Source of the DNA: an uncultured Oscillospiraceae bacterium
Lineage (GTDB): Bacteria; Bacillota; Clostridia; Oscillospirales; Oscillospiraceae
Reading direction: 5' to 3'
NCBI GenBank assembly: GCA_910588105.1
Contig: CAJUQD010000022.1
Span: 1-40,047 of the forward strand
Length of the DNA: 40,047 nt
Positions within the stretch are counted from its first letter, which is position 1. The number at the start of each line of letters is the position of its first letter. The notes beneath the pieces were generated by a model. The model was not told where the DNA came from. It worked only from the letters and a program-made list of their open reading frames with translations, and did not search any database. The translations under genes were made by a program, and so were the position numbers. Positions 1-7,919 of this stretch are shown piece by piece.

Positions 1-62
1 CTCCACTACCGCAGCCTCTCACCCGCCGCCACCGCGCCCCTTTGAGGCAGGAGCCGGGGGGG
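1..62. other. Left edge, no gene seen
   Basis: GC-rich sequence downstream of the ZIP transporter gene. I see no credible reading frame or clear terminator in these 62 bases. Confidence 0.5.
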
Positions 63-845
63 TCAGCCCAGAGCCACGTCCAGCGCCAGCATGAGGGTGA
101 ACCCGGCCGCGAAAAACAGCGTTCCCAGGTTGGAGTGGGCCCCAGCGGATGCTTCCGGGATCAACTCCTCCACCACGACATAGACCATGGCCCCGGCTGC
201 AAAGCTGAGCAGATAGGGCAGCCAGGGAAGAATCAGCCCCGCCGCCCAGATGGTGAGGGCGGCGGCGATGGGTTCCACAAGCCCGGACAGGATGCCGCAA
301 AGGAACGCCCGACGCCTGCGGACGCCCGCTCCCCGGAGGGGGAGGGCAATGATAGCCCCTTCCGGGAAGTTCTGGACGGCAATACCGATGGACAGGGCCA
401 AAGCCCCCGTGACGGAAATGGCCTGTTCCCCCGCCATCCAGCCCGCCAGCACCGCCCCCACTGCCATGCCTTCCGGGATGTTGTGGAGGGTGACGGCCAG
501 CACCAGCATGGTGGTTCTTTTCAGATGGGAATGGGGGCCTTCCGGTTGGCTGCTGTTCTGATGGAGATGGGGGACCGTTCGGTCCAGCGCCAGAAGAAAC
601 AGGATGCCCAGCCAAAATCCAACCACTGCGGGGAGAAATGCGGGCTGCCCCATATCCCCCGCCTGCTCCATGGCGGGGACCAGCAGGCTCCAGACGGATG
701 CCGCCACCATAACCCCCGCCGCAAAGCCGGTGAGCGCCCGCTGGACGGCAGGGCGCAGTCCGCTGCGCATGAAGAGTACGCACCCCGCCCCCGAAACGGT
801 CCCCCAAAAGGGAATCAGAATCCCCTGTATTACTTCAGCCCGCAT
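63..845 (-). CDS. ZIP family divalent metal transporter
   Basis: A polytopic membrane protein of about 260 residues, likely moving zinc, iron or a related divalent cation into the cytoplasm. ZIP hallmarks are visible: a transmembrane helix carrying HNIPEG, a later helix carrying QNFPEG (both supply metal ligands), a variable His-containing loop between helices 3 and 4 (HLHQNSSQPEGPHSH), and a hydrophobic C-terminal pair of helices. The start is placed at the ATG at 845 because GGGAGG lies about 8 bases upstream; an in-frame extension to 992 would be proline-rich and unlike the family. It diverges from the kinase operon. A degraded copy of its central part is found at 34780-34882 beside the iron-uptake genes. 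Confidence 0.9.
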   Translation of the reverse strand: MRAEVIQGILIPFWGTVSGAGCVLFMRSGLRPAVQRALTGFAAGVMVAASVWSLLVPAMEQAGDMGQPAFLPAVVGFWLGILFLLALDRTVPHLHQNSSQPEGPHSHLKRTTMLVLAVTLHNIPEGMAVGAVLAGWMAGEQAISVTGALALSIGIAVQNFPEGAIIALPLRGAGVRRRRAFLCGILSGLVEPIAAALTIWAAGLILPWLPYLLSFAAGAMVYVVVEELIPEASAGAHSNLGTLFFAAGFTLMLALDVALG

Positions 846-951
846 TTTAACCGCCTCCCCTGTTTGATGGGTGCATTTTTCCCCGAAGGGCGCCGCGCCA
901 TTCCCTCCCGGCCTGCCGCCGGGAGGGGAGGGCGATGGGGGGGGATACTCC

Positions 952-980
952 TTGACATCGTGGCCAAAATGTACTATTGT
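952..980 (+). promoter_or_regulatory. Sigma-A type promoter for the phosphorelay operon
   Basis: TTGACA (952-957) is followed after 17 bases by TATTGT (975-980). It would start transcription near 987, leaving a leader of about 60 bases before the kinase start at 1047. It also argues against any kinase start upstream of this point. Confidence 0.7.
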
Positions 981-1046
981 TATTGTCGGCAAAAGCTGCC
1001 GCGCGCGGCCCCCGAATATGAATCAGGATACGGGCGGGTGGACAAA

Positions 1047-3893
1047 ATGGTAAACCTTGTCATAATACTGGAATGTCTGGGCACATGCCTCATTTTTGTG
1101 GCCCTGATTCTCCTGCTCAACGGGGACGGGGCGCGGGAACAGAAGCTGCTGATTTTTATCATGTGCGGCTCGCTGGTGCAGAATGTAGGCTACCTGCTGG
1201 AGCTGACCGCTCCCACCGTGGAGGCCGCTGTGGCGGCGGTGACGATGGAAAACGTGGGCTCCGCCTTTGTGCCGCTGTGCTACTGCTGGTTTATCTACAC
1301 CTATTGCTACGCCACTCCGCCCAAAAAGCTGCTGCGCGTGCTTGGGATTATCAATTTCTTGATTCTGCCCACGGTATTTTTCAACTGGAACGGCCTGTTT
1401 TACCGGGAGTTTGAGTGGCTGTCCACTGCGGACGGCTTCCACTATGTCAGCATTTCCTACGGGCCGCTGTATATGCTGTTCATGGTTACTCGCATCATCA
1501 TCCCCTATGCGCTTTGTATTTTCACCCTGGTGCGGGCCATCCGCCTGCGCTCGGACCGGGAGGTCAGCCGCCAGTATCAGACGATCCTGGTCATCTCCAC
1601 CCTGCCCGTCATTGTGCTGGTGGCCTATGTGTTCAAGCTGGCCAACGTGTTCGATCTGACGCCGGTGACACTGGCAATCGCCATGTCCATGGTGGTCATC
1701 GTGGTGTGGAGCCGCCGCAACTACGACTTCCGGCACCTGGCGGCGGAGAAGGTGCTGGAAAGCCTGGGGGACGGCGTGATCGCCCTGGACGACCACGACC
1801 GGCTGGTGAGTTACAACCGGGCGGCGGCCAACATTTTCGCCAGCCTGCCCGCCCACAAGCTGGGGGAGAATATCCGGGTGGTGGAGGATTTCCGGGAGGA
1901 GATGCTCAACGAGCACATTCCCTGGAGTTTTTCCATCAACGGGCAGAACTACGAGTGCCACAGCAAACAGATCATGGACGAAAACGGGCAGAAGCAGGGC
2001 TGCGTCATTTTGATCCTGGACATGACCGACATCAAGGCGTACATCAATGAGATCAAGCGGGTGCGCCAGCAGGCGGAAAAGGCCAACATTGCCAAGAGCG
2101 AGTTTTTGGCCAACATGTCCCATGAGATACGCACACCCATGAACGCTATCATCGGTCTCAACGATATCATTATGGAGGAGTGCCGGGACTCGGCCATCTA
2201 TGCCCACGCCAAGGATGTGCAGTCCGCCGCCAAAAACCTGCTGGCCATCATCAACGACATCTTGGACCTGTCCAAGGTGGAGGCGGGAAAAATGGAGCTG
2301 GTGTACACTGACTACCACCTGAAAACCGTAGTGGGCGAGGTGGTAGGCATGATGGATATGGCGGCCTCCAAGCGCGGGATCATCATGAAGTACGAGTGCG
2401 ACGACACAATCCCTTGCCGCTACAACGGCGACGAGGGGCGGATCAAGCAGATTTTGATTAATATCATCAACAACGCCATCAAGTTCACCAAGGAGGGCTA
2501 TGTCCGGGCCTGTGTCACCGGCGAGCCGGGCCCTAACGGGGACGAGGAGCTGATTACCTTCCGGGTGGAGGATACCGGCTGCGGCATCCGGAAGGAGGAT
2601 CTGAACAAAATCTTTGAGGACTTCCGCCAGGTGGACTCCAAGCGCAACCGAAGCGTGGAGGGCACCGGGCTCGGGCTGGCCATTGTCAAGCACCTGGTGG
2701 AGCTGATGGGCGGAACGATCCGTGTGGAGAGCGTCTACGGCGAGGGTACCACGGTTATTATCACGATCCCCCAGAAGATTGTGGACCGGCGCACCATTGC
2801 GGAGGTGCCGGAGGTGTCCCGGGCGGAGCTGGAACGGGCGGAGGCGTTTACCGCCCCTGGGGTGAAGGTGCTGGTGGTGGACGACAACGTCATCAACCGC
2901 AAAGTGGCCCGGGGCTTCTTGAAGAGCTACGCCTTTGACCTGGACGAGGCGGAGAGCGGGCCGGAGGCCATTGAGCTGGTGCGGCAAAAGCGCTACGACA
3001 TCATTTTCATGGATCATATGATGCCCATGATGGATGGCATTGAGGCGGCGACGATCATCCGCCGGCAGTGCGGGGAGAATGGAAAGGCCCCGGCCATGAT
3101 CGCCCTCACCGCCAACGCCATGGAGGGGATGCGGGAGAAGTTTTTGGACTGCGGCTTCCAGGACTTCATCGCCAAGCCCCTGGACCGAGGGGAGCTGGCC
3201 CAGCTGCTGGCCCGCTGGGTGCCGGAGGACCGGCGGCAGTCCGGGGACGGCGGGGAGGAGGGCCGCCCCGCCCTGAACCCGTCGGCCTTCCCCATCGTGG
3301 GGATCGATATGGACACGGCCACGCGCTATTACACCGGGGACGAGGCGGGCTTTGTGGAGCTGCTGGAGCTGTATTACATGGACGGCCGGCGCAAGACCGG
3401 GCTTTTGAAGGAACTGAAGGATTCCAACCTGCCGGATTACCGCACGCAGGTCCACGCACTCAAAAGCGCCGCCGCCAATATTGGGGCCATGGAAGTGTCC
3501 AACCTGGCCCGGGCCCAGGAGAACGCCGCCGCCCAGGGCGACACCGCGTTTATCGCCCAGCACTTCCCCCGGCTGCTGGAGGCCCATGAGGCGCTGCTGG
3601 ACCAGATCGGGCAGTTCCTGGAGGGGCGGAGGCAGAACGAGGCCCAGGGGGAAAAGCTCCCCCTCTCCCCCCAGGAGCTGCGGGAGCGGGTGGGCGCGGC
3701 CCTGGGCGAGCTTCAGGATTTCCGCTCAAGGGAGTGCGCCGGGATGGTGGAGGCCCTGCTGCGCTGCGCGCTGCCCCAGGACGCGGAGGACAGCCTGCGG
3801 GAGATCCAGGGGCAGCTGAAGCTGTATGAGGACGACAATGCCGAGGCGCTTTTGGGCGGGCTTCTGGGAAGGCTTGAAAAGGAGGAAGGGTGA
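1047..3893 (+). CDS. Hybrid sensor histidine kinase (7TM-PAS-HisKA-HATPase-REC-HPt)
   Basis: A membrane-bound multi-step phosphorelay kinase of 948 residues. The N-terminal 220 residues form about seven hydrophobic helices, like the 7TM N-terminal region of histidine kinases. A PAS-like segment follows (about 231-340), then HisKA with the phospho-accepting His359 in NMSHEIRTP, an HATPase with NIINNAIKFT, DTGCGI and GTGLGLAIVKHL, a receiver domain (VLVVDDN; predicted phospho-Asp656 in FMDHMMP; Lys in AKPL), and a C-terminal HPt domain with His803 in VHALKSAAANIG. The ATG at 1047 is chosen because the first transmembrane segment begins there; a GTG at 1038 is an alternative. It overlaps the next gene's GTGA/ATG region, so translation is probably coupled. 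The sensed signal is not apparent. Confidence 0.93.
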   Translation: MVNLVIILECLGTCLIFVALILLLNGDGAREQKLLIFIMCGSLVQNVGYLLELTAPTVEAAVAAVTMENVGSAFVPLCYCWFIYTYCYATPPKKLLRVLGIINFLILPTVFFNWNGLFYREFEWLSTADGFHYVSISYGPLYMLFMVTRIIIPYALCIFTLVRAIRLRSDREVSRQYQTILVISTLPVIVLVAYVFKLANVFDLTPVTLAIAMSMVVIVVWSRRNYDFRHLAAEKVLESLGDGVIALDDHDRLVSYNRAAANIFASLPAHKLGENIRVVEDFREEMLNEHIPWSFSINGQNYECHSKQIMDENGQKQGCVILILDMTDIKAYINEIKRVRQQAEKANIAKSEFLANMSHEIRTPMNAIIGLNDIIMEECRDSAIYAHAKDVQSAAKNLLAIINDILDLSKVEAGKMELVYTDYHLKTVVGEVVGMMDMAASKRGIIMKYECDDTIPCRYNGDEGRIKQILINIINNAIKFTKEGYVRACVTGEPGPNGDEELITFRVEDTGCGIRKEDLNKIFEDFRQVDSKRNRSVEGTGLGLAIVKHLVELMGGTIRVESVYGEGTTVIITIPQKIVDRRTIAEVPEVSRAELERAEAFTAPGVKVLVVDDNVINRKVARGFLKSYAFDLDEAESGPEAIELVRQKRYDIIFMDHMMPMMDGIEAATIIRRQCGENGKAPAMIALTANAMEGMREKFLDCGFQDFIAKPLDRGELAQLLARWVPEDRRQSGDGGEEGRPALNPSAFPIVGIDMDTATRYYTGDEAGFVELLELYYMDGRRKTGLLKELKDSNLPDYRTQVHALKSAAANIGAMEVSNLARAQENAAAQGDTAFIAQHFPRLLEAHEALLDQIGQFLEGRRQNEAQGEKLPLSPQELRERVGAALGELQDFRSRECAGMVEALLRCALPQDAEDSLREIQGQLKLYEDDNAEALLGGLLGRLEKEEG

Positions 3894-3895
3894 AC

Positions 3896-4339
3896 ATGAT
3901 AGAGACCGGCGCAAAGGACGGCAGGAAACGCATTTTGGCGGTGGATGACGCGGCTACCATTTTACTGCGGATAACGGATACCCTGGAGAAATACTATGAT
4001 GTAATCACGGTGAATTCAGGGGTGCGGGCGCTGCGGTACCTGGAGCGGGTGAAGCCGGACCTGATCCTCCTGGACATTCGCATGACGCCCAAAAACGGCT
4101 TTGAGACCTTACGGGAGATCCGCGACATGAAGGACCGGGCGGATATCCCGGTGATTATGCTCACCGCCATGGAGGACAAGGATTCAGTGCTGGAGGGCAT
4201 CACCCTGGGGATCAGCGATTATATTTTAAAGCCCTTTGCCCCGGACGACCTGCTCAGCCGCATCCGGCGGGTGCTGGATGGAGAAGGGCAAAAACAGGAG
4301 GCCCAGTTTGGACAGAACGGAGGGGGGGCTGGGGTATGA
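3896..4339 (+). CDS. Stand-alone receiver (response regulator)
   Basis: A CheY-like single-domain protein of about 147 residues with no DNA-binding or enzymatic output domain. The acidic pair (AVDDA), predicted phosphorylation site Asp60 (LLDIRM), conserved Thr (MLTAM) and Lys (LKPFAP) are all present. The ATG at 3896 follows AAGGAGG (3880-3886) by about 9 bases; a GTG at 3890 overlapping the kinase stop codon is an alternative. Its stop overlaps the next start (ATGA), so the three genes are tightly coupled. It probably exchanges phosphate with the HPt domain of the upstream kinase, either as an intermediate carrier or as a protein-interaction output. Confidence 0.9.
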   Translation: MIETGAKDGRKRILAVDDAATILLRITDTLEKYYDVITVNSGVRALRYLERVKPDLILLDIRMTPKNGFETLREIRDMKDRADIPVIMLTAMEDKDSVLEGITLGISDYILKPFAPDDLLSRIRRVLDGEGQKQEAQFGQNGGGAGV

Positions 4340-5190
4340 ATACCGCCATGACCAGGGAGGAACTGGAGCGGATTTTGGACAAGGCCCTCCAGGATGTGAC
4401 GGAGCGGACCGCCGGGGTGCGCCTGCACCAGGGGGAGCAGCCCCTGGGGGAGGACCTTTGCACCGTGCACATCACCTTTGACAAGGGCTTTTCCACCAGC
4501 CTGACCCTGTGCGCCGACACCAGCCTGCTGGCCCGCATGGCGGGCAACTCCTTCCATGAGGAGACGGTGACGGCGGAGGATCTGGAGGAGTTCAGCAAGG
4601 AGTATCTCAACGTGCTGTGCGGCAAGGTGGCGGGGGCCATGTTCCAGGCCACCCAGGTGTCTGCCCATTTCGGCACGCCCACATTTTACCACGGGCGCTA
4701 TGAGCCGGAGGGGCAGGAGGCGCAATTTGTGCTCACCTATGCCGACGAGCACAGCAAGGGCGCGCATCTGATTCATCATGTGGCCTGCCCCCCAGGAGGA
4801 CAGCGCCGCAGGGAAGGAGGATTTGGGATGAGCAAGCGGGTTATGGTGGTGGACGATTCCAGGCTGGTCAGAGTCCAGCTGGAGGACGTTTTGAAGGGGA
4901 CGGACTATGAGGTGGCGGCATACTGCCGCAGCGGGGAAGAGGCCATTGAGCAGTATGGCGTGGTGAAGCCGGATCTTGTGACCATGGATATCATCATGCG
5001 GGGGATGGACGGGCTGGATGCGGCGGAAATGATCCTGAAAAGCGACCCGGACGCCAGGATTGTGATGATTTCCTCCCTGGCCTATGGCGACACCTTCGAG
5101 CGGGCCAAGGCAATCGGTACCAGGGGTTTTGTGGAAAAGCCCTTCCACCAGGAGCAGCTGGTGAAAGTGTTTGGCCAGGCGCTGTCGTAA
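4336..5190 (+). CDS. CheX-like phosphatase fused to a receiver domain
   Basis: 284 residues. The first 150 form a CheC/CheX-type domain with the phosphatase signature E-x2-N-x22-P (Glu89, Asn92, Pro115, in EYLNVLCG and further on), which in CheX positions water for dephosphorylating a CheY-like protein. From Met165 on there is a full receiver domain (MVVDDSRLVR, predicted phospho-Asp218 in TMDIIM, Lys in VEKPF). The family usually has these as separate proteins. A good ribosome-binding site sits before Met165, so the receiver may also be made alone. Inferred role: phosphatase feedback in the phosphorelay encoded just upstream. Confidence 0.85.
   Translation: MNTAMTREELERILDKALQDVTERTAGVRLHQGEQPLGEDLCTVHITFDKGFSTSLTLCADTSLLARMAGNSFHEETVTAEDLEEFSKEYLNVLCGKVAGAMFQATQVSAHFGTPTFYHGRYEPEGQEAQFVLTYADEHSKGAHLIHHVACPPGGQRRREGGFGMSKRVMVVDDSRLVRVQLEDVLKGTDYEVAAYCRSGEEAIEQYGVVKPDLVTMDIIMRGMDGLDAAEMILKSDPDARIVMISSLAYGDTFERAKAIGTRGFVEKPFHQEQLVKVFGQALS
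4814..4830 (+). promoter_or_regulatory. Internal ribosome-binding site and ATG in the CheX-receiver gene
   Basis: AAGGAGG (4814-4820) lies 7 bases before an in-frame ATG (4828-4830), exactly where the receiver domain begins. This is the arrangement expected of two genes whose intervening stop codon has been lost, or of a gene giving both a fusion and a free receiver. Confidence 0.6.
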
Positions 5191-5239
5191 CGCGGCGGGG
5201 CGCCCTGTCCGCTGCGGGCGGCAAAAGACGCAGCAGACA

Positions 5240-5292
5240 GCGCACAGGAAAGCGGCCCTGCCGGACGTCGGCAGGGCCGCTTTCCTGTGCGC
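5240..5292. terminator. 24-bp perfect inverted repeat between convergent genes
   Basis: 5240-5263 pairs perfectly with 5269-5292 around a 5-base loop. It lies between the stop codons of the CheX-receiver gene and the convergent AraC-type gene and probably terminates both. No long T-run follows on either side, so termination would rely on stem strength. Confidence 0.65.
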
Positions 5293-5307
5293 CGTGGCGC
5301 CGCCGGG

Positions 5308-6297
5308 TCAGCCTTGCAGGGCGGCCCCCTCCCGGGTCCGATACTCCTTGGGGGAGCAGCCGTAGCGCAGGCGGAAACGGCGGTAGAAATAGCTGCTGTT
5401 GTCATAGCCGATGTAGGACAGGATGGTCTCAATGGGCAGGGGGGTGTGGGAGAGCAGGTAGGCGGCCTGCTGGAGCTTGCGCTGCTGTAAAAGCTCCTTG
5501 AAGTTGGAGCCGGTATATTTTTTTAACAGGCGGCTTACGGCGTACCCGGGCCACCCCAGATCCTGGGAGAGCTGGGCCAGGGTGCCGTCTGGATAGCGGT
5601 CCTCAATGTACTTCAGCGCGGCGAACACCAGGGCCTGCTCGCCCTGATCCGGGCCGCTCCGGCCCACAATGGGGGCGTACATGGACAGGTTGATAAACAG
5701 CAGGCCCATGCTGGTTTCCAAAATAGTGTTGGTGCCGCCTCGATGATCCACCAGAGTCCAGATCATGCTTTCCAGCAGGTTTTCCACCGGCACCAGCCCC
5801 TCCGCCCGGATGTGGAGCCAGCCCGAGCCGTCCACTGTGCCGGACAGGGTGGCCAGCAGAAAGTCCCGCAGCACATTTTCCCGCTCAATCATGGACACGG
5901 GCCGGGAGAAAAACTGGGGCAGGATGATAAAGTTCACCGCCAGGTCGTCCGCCTGGGTGGGCAGCACCTCGTGGGACACGTTCTGGTTGAGGAACAGCAG
6001 GTCCCCCCGGCGCAGGGTGATGGCCTGCCGGCGTCCGGCATGGTAGACGATGTGGCCGGCGGAACCGGCGCATTGGTACACCATCTCCACATAGTTGTGC
6101 CGGTGGCGGGGGAAAGGGGCGAAGCGGGTGTGGGGGCGGATCTCAATGAGCCGCCCCTTTTCCAGCAGCTTGCGGCTGTCTACCACAAACTCCCGGCAGA
6201 AGGTGTACAGATCCCGGCGGATGCCGTCTCCGCCGTCCAGAATGGCCTGTTCCTCCGGGGTGATTTTCCGCAGGTAATCCAGCAGCTCCTGACGCAA
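5308..6297 (-). CDS. AraC family transcriptional regulator
   Basis: About 329 residues. The N-terminal half has cupin-like sugar-sensing features (PRHRHNYVEMVY and a conserved glycine-rich turn). The C-terminal 100 residues hold two helix-turn-helix motifs ending in the AraC signature (YIGYDNSSYFYRRFRLRYGCSPKEYR). The start is the TTG at 6297, preceded by AAGGGGGG 7 bases upstream; no better ATG fits. It is divergent from rhaB across a 147-bp shared promoter region, so it is the likely rhamnose-responsive activator of rhaBAD. That role is inferred from position. Confidence 0.9.
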   Translation of the reverse strand: MRQELLDYLRKITPEEQAILDGGDGIRRDLYTFCREFVVDSRKLLEKGRLIEIRPHTRFAPFPRHRHNYVEMVYQCAGSAGHIVYHAGRRQAITLRRGDLLFLNQNVSHEVLPTQADDLAVNFIILPQFFSRPVSMIERENVLRDFLLATLSGTVDGSGWLHIRAEGLVPVENLLESMIWTLVDHRGGTNTILETSMGLLFINLSMYAPIVGRSGPDQGEQALVFAALKYIEDRYPDGTLAQLSQDLGWPGYAVSRLLKKYTGSNFKELLQQRKLQQAAYLLSHTPLPIETILSYIGYDNSSYFYRRFRLRYGCSPKEYRTREGAALQG

Positions 6298-6326
6298 GGC
6301 TCAGCCCCCCTTACATTGATAGGCTC

Positions 6327-6356
6327 AGTATATCACAGCACGGGAATGGATTGCAA
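6327..6356 (-). promoter_or_regulatory. Promoter for the AraC-type gene
   Basis: On the minus strand TTGCAA (6356-6351), an 18-base spacer and TATACT (6332-6327), with a TG extended -10 element. Confidence 0.5.
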
Positions 6357-6386
6357 ATAACGTCCGAAAATTTTCAAGCCAGGACC

Positions 6387-6415
6387 TTAACCCTGCCGCG
6401 GGGAAGGGGTATACT
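6387..6415 (+). promoter_or_regulatory. Promoter for rhaBAD
   Basis: TTAACC (6387-6392), a 17-base spacer and TATACT (6410-6415), 30 bases before the rhaB start. The -35 box is weak, as expected for an activator-dependent promoter. The 30 bases between the two divergent promoters are the likely place for the AraC-type activator to bind. Confidence 0.55.
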
Positions 6416-6444
6416 GGGGGCAGCAAACGGGGGAGGGGACGTGA

Positions 6445-7818
6445 ATGGAACGGCGCTATCTAGCCATTGACATCGGCGCATCGTCGGGCCGTCACATCGT
6501 GGGCTGGCTTGAGGACGGCGAGGTCAAAACCAAAGAGGTCTACCGCTTCCCCAATGGGGTGGCGGAGCGGGACGGCCGCCTCACCTGGGACGTGGACGCC
6601 CTGCTGGGCCACGTGAAGGCGGGGATTGACAAGGCGCTGGACGAGTTCGGCGCGCTGGACAGCTTTTCCATCGACACCTGGGGGTGCGATTACGTTCTTC
6701 TCCGTGGTGCGGAAGATGTGCGGCCCTGCTATGCCTACCGGGACAATCGAACTGAAGCGGTCATCTCCGCAGCCCACAAAAAAGTCCCATTTTCCGAGCT
6801 CTACGCCCATACCGGGTGCCAGTTCCAGCCCTTCAACACCGTGTACCAGCTCTGCGAGGATTTGGAGCGGGGCCGCCTGGAGGGCGTCACCGATTTCCTC
6901 ATGATGCCGGAATACCTGCTGTGGAAGCTCACCGGGGTAAAGGCCAAGGAGTACACCAACGCCACCACCACGGGGCTGGTGAGCGCCAAAACCGGGGAAT
7001 TTGACCTGAAACTCACCGAAAAGCTGGGCCTGCCCGCCCATCTGTTCCCCCGCCTTTGCAAACCGGGGACGGCGGTGGGCACGTACAAGGGCATCCCTGC
7101 CGTGCTGTGCGCCACCCACGATACCGCCTCCGCCGTGGAGGGCATTCTCGCCATCGCGGATGCTGCTATCTCCCCGACCAGCAGCGCGGGTCGCTTCGGC
7201 CGCTCTGCCGCTCCGGCGCTCCCCGCAAGATCGTTCGATCTTGTGGGGGCTCCCCAGCCCTACATTTCCTCCGGCACGTGGAGCCTTTTAGGCGTGAAAA
7301 CACCCAAACCCATCACCGATGAAAAGAGCATGGCGGCCAACTACTCCAACGAGGGCGGCGTGGGCTACAACCGCTACCAGAAGAACATTATGGGTATGTG
7401 GATCGTGAACTGCCTCCGGGACGAGCTGTGCCCGGGCAAGCCTTTCGGGGAAATCGTGGCGGAAGCCGAGGCCAGCACCTTTGACGGCACCGTGAACGCC
7501 AACGCCCCTTGCTTCCTGGCCCCGGACAGCATGAAGGCGGCCTTTGACGGGGCACTGTCCGTCCAGCCCCAGACCGTGGGGGACTACTTCCGCTGCGCGT
7601 ACCGATCCCTGGCGCTCAGCTACCGGGACGCCATCCGGGAGCTGGAGGAAAACACGGGCCGTACATACGAAAAGCTGTACATCGTGGGCGGCGGGGCAAA
7701 GAACCAGTTTTTGAACCGCCTCACGGAGGAGGCCACCGGCAAAACCGTCATCGCCCTGCCCATCGAGGCCACCGCGCTGGGAAATCTCAAAATCCAGATG
7801 GCTCCTGCTTTTTCTTGA
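6445..7818 (+). CDS. Rhamnulokinase, internally expanded and C-terminally truncated
   Basis: A FGGY-family sugar kinase that should phosphorylate L-rhamnulose at C1. Recognisable blocks are the N-terminal ATP loop (AIDIGASSGRH), SIDTWGCDY, the ATHDTASAV block, YISSGTWSLLG and VGGGAKNQFLNRL. Two defects are visible. First, about 34 residues that do not belong to the family sit between AVEGI and PYISSGTW, encoded by a hairpin-bearing stretch. Second, family homology ends at EATALGNLKIQM and a stop follows after APAFS, so about 40-60 C-terminal residues normal for the family are missing. Activity is therefore doubtful. The start at 6445 has GGGGGAGGGG upstream. It is the first gene of rhaBAD. 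Confidence 0.88.
   Translation: MERRYLAIDIGASSGRHIVGWLEDGEVKTKEVYRFPNGVAERDGRLTWDVDALLGHVKAGIDKALDEFGALDSFSIDTWGCDYVLLRGAEDVRPCYAYRDNRTEAVISAAHKKVPFSELYAHTGCQFQPFNTVYQLCEDLERGRLEGVTDFLMMPEYLLWKLTGVKAKEYTNATTTGLVSAKTGEFDLKLTEKLGLPAHLFPRLCKPGTAVGTYKGIPAVLCATHDTASAVEGILAIADAAISPTSSAGRFGRSAAPALPARSFDLVGAPQPYISSGTWSLLGVKTPKPITDEKSMAANYSNEGGVGYNRYQKNIMGMWIVNCLRDELCPGKPFGEIVAEAEASTFDGTVNANAPCFLAPDSMKAAFDGALSVQPQTVGDYFRCAYRSLALSYRDAIRELEENTGRTYEKLYIVGGGAKNQFLNRLTEEATGKTVIALPIEATALGNLKIQMAPAFS
7148..7256 (+). repeat. Hairpin-bearing insertion inside rhaB
   Basis: About 105 bp, a multiple of three, interrupting the conserved kinase sequence. It holds an inverted repeat (7221-7233 with 7236-7248, 13 pairs including one G-T, 2-base loop). 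It resembles a small palindromic repeat tolerated in frame. The exact ends are estimated from where kinase homology stops and resumes. Confidence 0.55.
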
Positions 7819-7889
7819 AAGAGAAAGGTGGAAATTGTTTAAAAGTCTTTCTTTTTGCTTCTTTTTCTTTCTACAGAAAGAAAAAGAAG
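7805..7889 (+). repeat. AT-rich hairpin element replacing the rhaB 3' end
   Basis: Kinase homology stops near 7800. The sequence then becomes strongly pyrimidine/purine biased and forms a 15-bp perfect stem (7858-7872 with 7875-7889) around a 2-base gap. It occupies the rhaB-rhaA junction and probably arrived as an intergenic palindromic repeat. It might also attenuate transcription into rhaA. Confidence 0.55.
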
Positions 7890-7919
7890 GCCCTTGACCT
7901 TAAAACGGGAGGAATCCAT

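Noticed and set aside
42..1046. In-frame upstream extension of the histidine kinase by more than 300 residues
   Set aside because: It lies antisense to the ZIP gene, has low-complexity composition, and the promoter at 952-980 and the first membrane helix at 1047 place the start downstream.
1023..3587. Long open frame antisense to the histidine kinase
   Set aside because: A GC-rich shadow of the kinase with His/Gly/Val-rich composition and no family features.
7815..7919. N-terminal extension of L-rhamnose isomerase
   Set aside because: It would translate the hairpin repeat, and the ATG at 7920 has the proper ribosome-binding site and family start.
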